Of a stretch of DNA of 7,122 nucleotides, positions 1 to 4,935 are shown in pieces. Source of the DNA: Dehalococcoidia bacterium (GTDB lineage Bacteria > Chloroflexota > Dehalococcoidia > JACVQG01 > JAHKAY01). The notes beneath the pieces were generated by a model, which was not told where the DNA came from, searched no databases, and worked only from the letters and a program-made list of their open reading frames with translations. A program made the position numbers and the translations under genes. How positions within the stretch are numbered: position 1 is the stretch's first letter; every line of letters starts with the position of its first letter. The DNA lies in contig JASLXN010000075.1 in the NCBI GenBank assembly GCA_030740315.1, positions 1 to 7,122 of the forward strand. The letters run 5' to 3'.

Positions 1-596
1 TTGTCCTGGGTATCCTATCGCAGAACACAACGGACAGGAACGCCCGCCTCGCTTTTAGGGCGCTCAAGGCCGCCTTCGTCCACTGGGGGGATGTGGCCCA
101 GGCCCCTGAGCCGAAAATAGCCGAGGCCATTCGCCCCGCCGGTCTTCACCATGCCAAGGCCCGCTACGTCAAGATAGCCGTCCAAAGGGCGGTGGAGCAA
201 GGAGGAGGTAATGGCCAACACCATGGCTCCAGACTAGACTTCCTGGCCTCCATGTCCGTGGAAAAGGCCTTGGCCTATTTGGAGACACTGCCCGGGGTGG
301 GCCCTAAGACAGCTCGGATCGTGCTGCTGTTCGGCATGGGCATTCCCGTATTCCCGGTGGACACTCATGTGCACCGGGTCTCCCGCCGCCTAGGTATAAT
401 AGGCCCTAAAGTATCTAGGGAGCAGGCCCACCGTGTATTGGAGCAGTTTTTCCCACCTGATGACTACTATTTCGCCCACATGCTGCTTATCTACCACGGC
501 CGCCGCACATGTGCAGCCCGTAAGCCGCGATGCTGGGCATGTGCGCTGGGCGAGGATTGTTCCCACTACAGGTCCCTTCAGGAAAGTGCCAAATGA
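1..596 (+). CDS. nth: Endonuclease III (DNA glycosylase/AP lyase), 5' truncated by window edge
   Basis: Base-excision-repair enzyme that removes oxidised pyrimidines and nicks abasic sites. The frame is open from position 3, so the gene begins upstream of the window; the internal GTG at 93 is not the start. The opening residues read ILSQNTTDRN, the conserved N-terminal helix of the family. A helix-hairpin-helix follows, LPGVGPKTA, whose Lys (codon 306-308) aligns with the catalytic Lys120 of E. coli Nth. VDTHVHR follows, with the catalytic Asp at 360-362. The C-terminus carries C-X6-C-X2-C-X5-C, the [4Fe-4S] cluster loop. About 197 residues are visible, so only a short N-terminal part is missing. 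The TGA stop overlaps the argC ATG, which suggests translational coupling. The segment between residues GGGNG and LDFLAS is a little unusual compared with the normal FGG linker, but the catalytic parts look intact. Confidence 0.95.
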   Translation, partial: VLGILSQNTTDRNARLAFRALKAAFVHWGDVAQAPEPKIAEAIRPAGLHHAKARYVKIAVQRAVEQGGGNGQHHGSRLDFLASMSVEKALAYLETLPGVGPKTARIVLLFGMGIPVFPVDTHVHRVSRRLGIIGPKVSREQAHRVLEQFFPPDDYYFAHMLLIYHGRRTCAARKPRCWACALGEDCSHYRSLQESAK

Positions 597-1606
597 GAGT
601 CGGCATCATCAACGCCACTGGCTATATAGGTATGGACTTGGCCCGCCTGCTCTTGCGCCACCCCGAGGTGGAAGTGGCCTGGGTCACGGGGCGGGGGGCG
701 GCGGGGCAGCGCCTTGGGGAATACCTGCCACACTTAGATGTCGGGGGTATTCCCATACTGGCCGAGCCTGGGGAAGCAGATATTTTATTCTCCGCCCTGC
801 CTCACAAGTCCAGCGCAGTGGCCTTGCTCCCCTTTATAAAGCAGGGGACGAGAGTCATTGACCTCAGCGCTGATTTCCGGCTTAAAGACGCTGCTGAGTA
901 TCGGCGCTGGTATGAGGTGGAGCACCCCAGCCCATCGCTTCTATCGCAGGCGGTCTACGGCCTACCGGAGCTACGCCGGGCGGAGATAGCCGCGGCAAGA
1001 ATCCTGGCTAGCCCGGGATGCTACCCAACGGCAACGCTGCTGGCCTTGGCCCCCGCGGTCAAGGAGGGCTTGTTGGAGCCCTATATAATCGTGGATGCCA
1101 AGTCCGGGGTGTCCGGGGCGGGGCGAGGCCTTACCTTAAATACACACTACTCCGAGGCCAACGAGAGCGTGACCGCTTATGCCCTGGGCGGCCACCGCCA
1201 CCACCCGGAGATGTTTCAAGAGTTGCAATCCCTCAATCCTGCCCTTAGCCCAGCCCTGACCTTTTTGCCTCATCTAATTCCCATGACTCGCGGCATCCTG
1301 GCCACCTGCTATGCCCTGTTTCGCAAACGGACGAGCCAGGCCCAAATTGAGGAACTATACCAGGAGTTCTACCTGGGAGCAGAATTCGTTAAGGTAGTAG
1401 GCTCCTCACCCCAGACCAAGCAGACTCTGGGCAGCAACCGCTGTCTGGTGCACCCGGTGGTGGATGAGGCCGGCGCTCGTTTGGTGGTTCTCAGCGCCCT
1501 GGACAACCTGGTGAAGGGCGGAGGGGGACAAGCCGTGCAGTGCATGAACTTAATGCTGGGTCTCCCAGAGGCAACCGGCCTGGAGACACTGGCTATCTTC
1601 CCGTAG
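593..1606 (+). CDS. argC: N-acetyl-gamma-glutamyl-phosphate reductase
   Basis: Third step of arginine (ornithine) biosynthesis: NADPH-dependent reduction of N-acetyl-glutamyl-5-phosphate to the semialdehyde, in the cytoplasm. The 337-residue product has normal family length. Visible motifs are the N-terminal Rossmann loop INATGYIG (6-13), SALPH (67-71), IDLSADFRL (89-97), VYGLPE (121-126), the catalytic Cys in SPGCYPT (Cys143), DAKSGVSGAGR (168-178) and the catalytic His in GHRHHPE (His201). The ATG at 593 is chosen over the upstream ATG at 530 because MRVGIINATGY is the normal N-terminus and ATGA couples it to nth. The first Gly of the usual GxxGYxG loop is Asn7; from memory this INxTGY form occurs in Chloroflexota ArgC. 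No argJ, argB or argD lies beside it in this window. Its stop sits in a 15-bp tandem duplication. Confidence 0.96.
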   Translation: MRVGIINATGYIGMDLARLLLRHPEVEVAWVTGRGAAGQRLGEYLPHLDVGGIPILAEPGEADILFSALPHKSSAVALLPFIKQGTRVIDLSADFRLKDAAEYRRWYEVEHPSPSLLSQAVYGLPELRRAEIAAARILASPGCYPTATLLALAPAVKEGLLEPYIIVDAKSGVSGAGRGLTLNTHYSEANESVTAYALGGHRHHPEMFQELQSLNPALSPALTFLPHLIPMTRGILATCYALFRKRTSQAQIEELYQEFYLGAEFVKVVGSSPQTKQTLGSNRCLVHPVVDEAGARLVVLSALDNLVKGGGGQAVQCMNLMLGLPEATGLETLAIFP

Positions 1607-1622
1607 ACCATCTTCCCGTAGA
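1593..1622 (+). repeat. 15-bp tandem duplication spanning the argC stop codon
   Basis: Units 1593-1607 and 1608-1622 match at 14 of 15 bases (core ATCTTCCCGTAGA, seen twice). Because 15 is a multiple of three, the second unit repeats the last codons and the TAG in frame, giving a second in-frame TAG at 1619-1621 directly before the next gene's ribosome site. It looks like a small slippage duplication; no function is evident. Confidence 0.9.
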
Positions 1623-1630
1623 AAGGAGGG
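1622..1630 (+). promoter_or_regulatory. Strong Shine-Dalgarno of the mutase large subunit
   Basis: AAAGGAGGG contains a full AAGGAGG complement to the 16S 3' end and lies 8 nt before the ATG at 1639. This decides the start: an in-frame ATG at 1540 would overlap argC and has no such site. It is the strongest ribosome site seen in the window and suggests high translation of the mutase. Confidence 0.9.
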
Positions 1631-1638
1631 CCTCTCAT

Positions 1639-3261
1639 ATGGCGAACTTTCAGACACCCCAACCTGAACGCCTGTCACGGGGAATTACGGATTCCGGGCT
1701 GCCTGTGAAAGAGGCTTATGTGCCCGAGGATATGTCGGGGTATGATTATGCAAAGAACTCCGGCCATCCGGGCAGCTACCCTTTCACTCGAGGCGTACAC
1801 ACCGATATGTACCGGGGACGGCTGTGGACACGCCGCAACCAGTGTGGCTTTGGCACCCCCCGGGATACCAACGAGCGCATCAAGTATCTCTTCTCTCAGG
1901 GGCAGACCGGACTCTCCGTCTCCTTTGACCTGCCTACCCACCACGGTTTTGACCCAGACCACCCCCTGGCCCAAGCCGAGGCGGGGCGTATAGGGGCCTC
2001 CGTGGTCAACCTGCAGGATATAGATGAGATGCTGGCCGGTATCCCTATAGACCAGGTCAGCCTTACCCTGGTCACCAGGCCCCCAGCCTCGGCAGTCATA
2101 GTGGCCTTGCTTATGTCCCTGGCCCGGAAGAGAGGTGTAGATCCGGCATCCATCCAGGGCACCATCATGAACGACCCTTTCGCCCAGGTGGCAGGGGCAA
2201 CCATAGACACGCTCACCCATTTCCTGCCGCTGGAGCCTACTGTGGAGTTGGCTGTGGATGTGATAGAGCACTGCGCCCAGCACATGCCCCTCTTCAACTC
2301 AATAGGCATAAATGCCTACAACATGCGAGAGACAGGAATCAGCGCTGTACAAGAGGCCGCTTTCGGCCTAGCCGCAGCAATTGAGATTGTGGAGCGCACG
2401 CTAAAACGCGGCCTCAAAATAGACCAATTTGCGCCCCGTATCTCTTTCTATTGCTCCGCAGGAATGGATTTCTTTGAGGAGATTGCCAAGTTCCGAGCGC
2501 TGAGGCGTATGTGGGCGCGAATAGTTAGGGAAGAGTTCGGAGCTCAGAACCCACGCTCCTGGTGGTTCCGCTTCGCCTGCCAAACAGCGGGCCTCTCTCT
2601 TCAGGCCCCACAGCCCCTGAACAACATCGTGCGGACTTCCATAGAGAACCTGGCTGCCGTTCTGGGAGGCGCTCAATCCGTGCACACCAACGCCTATGAT
2701 GAGCCTCTGTCACTACCCTCCGAAAGCTCAGTGCGTACGGCGTTGCGCACCCAGCAAATTGTAGCCTACGAGACTGGAGCCGGCCGTACCACAGACCCTC
2801 TGGGCGGATCCTACTTTGTGGAAAACTTGACCGACCGGGTTGAAGAGGCTGCCCTCAAAACGCTAAGTGACATCCGGTCCCGGGGCGGTTTTTTGGCATG
2901 CCTCCAGAGCCGGTGGTTGGAGAGCCAGATTCTGGAGGCCAGAACAGAGCTCTTGAGAGGGATTGATACCGCAGAGCGGGTGTTGGTAGGGGTAAATGCT
3001 TTTACCGAAGGCGCTGACTCCACCCCACAGGTATTCCGGGTGGCCGATGACGCCTGCCAGGCCCGGGTGGACGCCGTGCGGCGGTTCAAAGTGGAGCGGG
3101 GAACCGCTGACTCCCAGGCCGCTCTTGAACGGTTGCAGGCTACCGTTGGCCCGGGGCAGAACCTGATGCCGGCCATCATCGAGGCCGTCCAAGCATCGGC
3201 CACCCTAGGTGAAATAGCCGATTCCCTGCGTCAAGCCTGGGGCTTCCGGATGGACACCTAA
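1639..3261 (+). CDS. B12-dependent acyl-CoA mutase, large (substrate-binding) subunit; substrate uncertain
   Basis: A 540-residue TIM-barrel subunit of the methylmalonyl-CoA mutase family, which moves a CoA-carboxyl group between adjacent carbons by a radical mechanism. Family landmarks are RYPFTRG-like YPFTRG (47-52), MYRGRLWT (57-64), GQTGLSVSFDLPTHHG (88-103, with the His122 equivalent at His101), QFAPRISFY, QTAG, the AQSVHTNAYDE stretch and TDPLGGS. The C-terminal B12 domain is absent and is encoded by the next gene, as in isobutyryl-, 2-hydroxyisobutyryl- and archaeal methylmalonyl-CoA mutases. Aligned by eye to the Propionibacterium enzyme, Tyr89 becomes Gln68, Gln197 becomes Met177, no Arg exists around the Arg207 site (Ala/Thr, with about four extra residues nearby) and His244 becomes Asn228, while Tyr243 is kept (Tyr227). 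Loss of Arg207 argues against methylmalonyl-CoA as substrate. The usual automatic label would be methylmalonyl-CoA mutase; I hold only to the family. Confidence 0.9.
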   Translation: MANFQTPQPERLSRGITDSGLPVKEAYVPEDMSGYDYAKNSGHPGSYPFTRGVHTDMYRGRLWTRRNQCGFGTPRDTNERIKYLFSQGQTGLSVSFDLPTHHGFDPDHPLAQAEAGRIGASVVNLQDIDEMLAGIPIDQVSLTLVTRPPASAVIVALLMSLARKRGVDPASIQGTIMNDPFAQVAGATIDTLTHFLPLEPTVELAVDVIEHCAQHMPLFNSIGINAYNMRETGISAVQEAAFGLAAAIEIVERTLKRGLKIDQFAPRISFYCSAGMDFFEEIAKFRALRRMWARIVREEFGAQNPRSWWFRFACQTAGLSLQAPQPLNNIVRTSIENLAAVLGGAQSVHTNAYDEPLSLPSESSVRTALRTQQIVAYETGAGRTTDPLGGSYFVENLTDRVEEAALKTLSDIRSRGGFLACLQSRWLESQILEARTELLRGIDTAERVLVGVNAFTEGADSTPQVFRVADDACQARVDAVRRFKVERGTADSQAALERLQATVGPGQNLMPAIIEAVQASATLGEIADSLRQAWGFRMDT

Positions 3262-3262
3262 C

Positions 3263-3664
3263 ATGCCCGCCAAAAGGATAAGGGTGCTTCTGGCCAAGAT
3301 GGGCCTGGATGCGCATGATACCGGCATAAGGGTGCTCGCCGAGGCTTTACGGGACTCCGGCATGGAGGTGGTGTACTTGGGGCCGCACAACCCGGCGGAG
3401 AGGGTGGCCCGCGCTGCCGTTGAAGAAGATGTGCAGGTGATAGGGCTGGGCTTTCACTGCTTTGACCACCTAGTACACACTCCACTGCTTATGAATGGGT
3501 TGCATAAGAAAGATGCTTCCAGAAAGGTGCTGGTAGTGCTGGGAGGCGTCATACCCCAGGAGGACTACCCACGCCTCCAAGAAATAGGCGTGGCCCGCGT
3601 GTTCGGCCCCGGCAGCCTTACCCACGACATTATTGAATACATCACCGCCAACGCCCCGGTATAG
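3263..3664 (+). CDS. B12-binding small subunit of the acyl-CoA mutase
   Basis: A 133-residue cobalamin-binding Rossmann-like domain, the partner of the large subunit encoded one base upstream. The K12-MGL-D16-A-H18-D-T-G21 stretch is the DxHxxG motif: His18 should be the lower axial ligand of cobalt (base-off/His-on), with Asp16 and Lys12 completing the familiar Lys-Asp-His relay. The late Gly-Gly motif is present as VLGGVIPQED, followed by GVARVFGPGS as in relatives. The middle SxL motif, normally within GLSSLSGAH, reads GLGFHCFDH (61-69), so the Ser and Leu that line the pocket for the nucleotide tail are missing. There is no clear ribosome site; one base separates it from the preceding stop, so translation is probably coupled. 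Length is normal for stand-alone subunits. No mutase chaperone GTPase (MeaB type) or epimerase gene lies in the window. Confidence 0.92.
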   Translation: MPAKRIRVLLAKMGLDAHDTGIRVLAEALRDSGMEVVYLGPHNPAERVARAAVEEDVQVIGLGFHCFDHLVHTPLLMNGLHKKDASRKVLVVLGGVIPQEDYPRLQEIGVARVFGPGSLTHDIIEYITANAPV

Positions 3665-3680
3665 TCGGGAAGACTCTTCA

Positions 3681-3712
3681 GGAAAACACCCGGCTGTTAA
3701 GGTGTTCTTTCC
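3681..3712 (+). terminator. Hairpin after the mutase genes, possible weak terminator
   Basis: GGAAAACACC pairs with GGTGTTCTTTCC (6 bp, a 2-nt bulge, then 4 bp) around a 10-nt loop, beginning 16 bases after the mutase stop. Only ATTTT follows, so the U-tract is poor. The same inverted repeat overlaps the last codons of the pyruvate kinase relic on the other strand, so it may be a leftover rather than a working terminator. Confidence 0.35.
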
Positions 3713-4140
3713 ATTTTGAAAAGATTGGTGATACCGGCCGTGCCTACGGGGACTCCCGATAATTACGATAATGTCGCCGGGCTTTGTCAGCACCAGCTCT
3801 CTGGTAAGCCTGATTGGGATTGCAAAGAATTCGTCTATTTAAGTTGACTCGACTACGTGGAAGGCCTAAACGTCCCGTTACAACGCCATTTCCCTTCGTA
3901 TAAGACTACTACCCATCATAGTCAGCACGGGAGTGTCGGGATGATATTTGGGCACGCGCCGTGCCGTGCTATCGGAATCAATAAAGGCCACAGTTGCCGC
4001 CGCCCCAGCAACTCTATACGCTACACATCTATACCTCCCCCTCAATCCACAACCGCCCACCGCTACTTTGGGTTAATTGCCGCTATTATATTCCCTCCAT
4101 GACTTACCCGACCCGTTTTTTTCGTCCCAGGTAGCATATA
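3697..4140 (-). pseudogene. pyk: Decayed C-terminal part of a pyruvate kinase gene
   Basis: Read on the - strand, one frame gives recognisable pyruvate kinase C-domain sequence: AAATVAFIDSDSTARRV then KYHPDTPVL (compare the family's AIVAFTESGxTARxVSKYRPxTPIL), RREMAL, then the ALYWGVYPF site with both Tyr codons turned into stops (TAA 3878-3880, TAG 3866-3868). VEST and a third stop (TAA 3839-3841) come next, then IDEFF and LVLTKPGDIIVIIGSP (compare GLVKKGDxVVITAGxP). A frameshift near 3733-3745 leads to ITNLFKMERTP and the original TAA at 3697-3699. Upstream, 4080-4140 holds weaker similarity to the MLSxETAVGKYP region (ATGCTA near 4132-4137, GGGTAAGT near 4102-4109) in other frames. The N-terminal two thirds, including the catalytic barrel, are not recognisable. 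It is therefore a dead gene; a functional copy may exist elsewhere. Confidence 0.87.
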
Positions 4141-4257
4141 TTCTAGGGGTCATTCCTGGGGTCGCCCCCAATACGCAGTCGCCTTGCCGTACCGATTTCG
4201 CTACCCCCTAATAAAGCATGATGCAAATCGGCCTTCAGGTATGCGGGTACAATGGAT
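4141..4257. other. Non-coding spacer with no recognised content
   Basis: This stretch lies between the recognisable pyruvate kinase relic and the promoter of the small Cys-rich reading frame. I see no intact reading frame, clear hairpin with a T-run, or repeat. It may be further decayed pyk sequence, since that gene would have run this way on the - strand, but I could not match any motif. Confidence 0.5.
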
Positions 4258-4287
4258 TTGAAGCCGGGGACAGCCGCAAGTTATAAT
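4258..4287 (+). promoter_or_regulatory. Sigma70-type promoter for the small Cys-rich gene
   Basis: TTGAAG (4258-4263), an 18-base spacer and a perfect TATAAT (4282-4287). Transcription would begin near 4293-4296, essentially on the ATG at 4296. The mRNA would then be leaderless for that start, or would have a leader of about 65 nt for the ATG at 4359. Confidence 0.6.
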
Positions 4288-4295
4288 CGTACACT

Positions 4296-4469
4296 ATGGC
4301 GAGAAGCGGTCTGAGGCATTGGTTCCTGGTTAAACTGAAAGTGAAACGGGCACTGGGAATGAAGATAATCCTGTGTGATTCGTGCCAGTACGACTGGCGC
4401 GGGGCCTGTCGCCACTCCGAGCGCCCCAATGCAATATGGTGCCCCGATTATCACAAAAAGGGCCGGTGA
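4296..4469 (+). CDS. Small Cys-rich protein, probable metal-binding, function unknown
   Basis: A 57-codon frame from ATG 4296 to TGA 4467-4469, or 36 codons from the internal ATG at 4359. The C-terminal 36 residues look like a real small domain: CDSC (Cys-X2-Cys), then ACRH, then RPNAIWCPDYH, giving four Cys and two His in a compact arrangement suited to zinc or another metal. The N-terminal 21 residues are basic (MARSGLRHW, then KLKVKRA) and may be untranslated if the inner ATG is used. Neither start has a convincing ribosome site; the outer one sits where transcription from the promoter at 4258-4287 would begin. There is no signal peptide or membrane segment. I vaguely recall similar short CxxC...RPNA..CPDY proteins but cannot name a family. 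Neighbours (a dead pyk and a tRNA) give no clue to function. Confidence 0.6.
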   Translation: MARSGLRHWFLVKLKVKRALGMKIILCDSCQYDWRGACRHSERPNAIWCPDYHKKGR

Positions 4470-4491
4470 GCCTGGGCGAATGTCTACGGTA

Positions 4492-4565
4492 TGCCCCCAG
4501 GGGGATTCGAACCCCCGATTACCGGCTTGAAAGGCCGGTGTCCTAGGCCTCTAGACGATGGGGGC
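4492..4565 (-). tRNA. tRNA-Glu (anticodon UUC)
   Basis: On the - strand a full cloverleaf can be drawn: a 7-bp acceptor stem GCCCCCA/TGGGGGC with discriminator A (4492), a D arm GTCTAGAGGCCTAGGAC, anticodon stem CCGGC/GCCGG with loop CTTTCAA (4527-4533) giving anticodon TTC at 4529-4531, variable loop TAATC, and T arm GGGGG-TTCGAAT-CCCCC. Length is 74 nt without CCA; the following bases are TAC, so CCA is added after transcription. The D arm and loop closely match bacterial tRNA-Glu. Confidence 0.97.
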
Positions 4566-4577
4566 ACCAACGCTACC

Positions 4578-4606
4578 AGTATAGCACCCCGGCGTATGGG
4601 CCACAA
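4578..4606 (-). promoter_or_regulatory. Promoter of tRNA-Glu
   Basis: On the - strand, TTGTGG (4601-4606), a 17-base spacer and TATACT (4578-4583). This would start transcription around 4571, a few bases before the tRNA 5' end at 4565. The -35 is weak (3 of 6) but the -10 is 5 of 6 and the spacing is ideal. Confidence 0.6.
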
Positions 4607-4618
4607 ATGGCTTATCGG

Positions 4619-4648
4619 TTGAGGCAACAAAAGCAGTGGTGTTATAAT
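4619..4648 (+). promoter_or_regulatory. Promoter of the oxoacid:ferredoxin oxidoreductase operon
   Basis: TTGAGG (4619-4624), an 18-base spacer and a perfect TATAAT (4643-4648), predicting a start near 4655 and a leader of about 30 nt before the ATG at 4686. A GAGGAG ribosome site (4674-4679) follows. It sits back to back with the tRNA-Glu promoter, 12 bases apart. Confidence 0.7.
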
Positions 4649-4685
4649 CTGTACAACTTATTTCCAGCAAGCTGAGGAGTCTGTT

Positions 4686-4925
4686 ATGCCTAAAGGCGAA
4701 ATTTCCATAGACGAGAGGTTCTGCAAAGGCTGCAGCCTGTGCTCCCATTTCTGCACCCGGGGATGCATCACCATTCCAGGAGACCGCTTCACCCCACAGG
4801 GTTACCTTCTGCCCGTGTTTTCATCTCCGGAGAAGTGCAACGCCTGTGGTATCTGTGGCTGGCTGTGCCCCCACTTCGCCATAGAGGTCTACAAGCTGAC
4901 CGAGAAAGAACCCGCCGCTAAATAG
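4686..4925 (+). CDS. korD: 2-oxoacid:ferredoxin oxidoreductase, delta subunit (2[4Fe-4S] ferredoxin)
   Basis: A 79-residue ferredoxin-like subunit that carries electrons from the TPP/FeS core to external ferredoxin. Two cluster motifs are visible: Cys13-X2-Cys16-X2-Cys19-X3-Cys23 and Cys51-X2-Cys54-X2-Cys57-X3-Cys61-Pro. The first motif ends in Cys-Thr rather than the usual Cys-Pro, and an extra Cys27 follows. The length and the long linker between clusters are typical of KorD/VorC proteins. ATG 4686 is preceded by GAGGAG at 6 nt. It is the first gene of the operon, with 10 nt between its TAG and the alpha-subunit start. Confidence 0.93.
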   Translation: MPKGEISIDERFCKGCSLCSHFCTRGCITIPGDRFTPQGYLLPVFSSPEKCNACGICGWLCPHFAIEVYKLTEKEPAAK

Positions 4926-4928
4926 GAG
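4923..4928 (+). promoter_or_regulatory. Ribosome site supporting a TTG start for the alpha subunit
   Basis: TAGGAG overlaps the delta-subunit stop codon and lies 7 nt before TTG 4936. No ATG or GTG is better placed, and the protein read from TTG (MGERILIQGNEAI) starts just where alpha subunits of this family normally do, so the rare start codon is likely real. Confidence 0.75.
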
Positions 4929-4935
4929 TTTTCAT

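Noticed and set aside
530..592. Upstream in-frame ATG for argC
   Set aside because: It would overlap the nth iron-sulphur region, and the extra 21 residues precede the normal MRVGIINATGY N-terminus.
1540..1638. Upstream in-frame ATG that would lengthen the mutase large subunit by 33 residues
   Set aside because: It lies inside argC, has no ribosome site, and the added residues resemble nothing in the family; ATG 1639 has a perfect AAGGAGG at the right distance.
3470..3793. A 107-codon - strand reading frame taken as an intact gene
   Set aside because: Only its first 20 or so residues match pyruvate kinase; after the frameshift it continues out of frame into the antisense of the mutase subunit. 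It is an artefact of the decayed gene.
3857..4102. An 81-codon + strand reading frame
   Set aside because: It runs antisense across the pyruvate kinase relic; its composition is irregular, it matches no known motif, and the opposite strand explains the sequence.
4455..4485. T5 run and GC-rich stretch after tRNA-Glu on the - strand as a terminator
   Set aside because: The preceding bases form only a very short, weak stem, and they overlap the end of the small Cys-rich frame; the support is insufficient.
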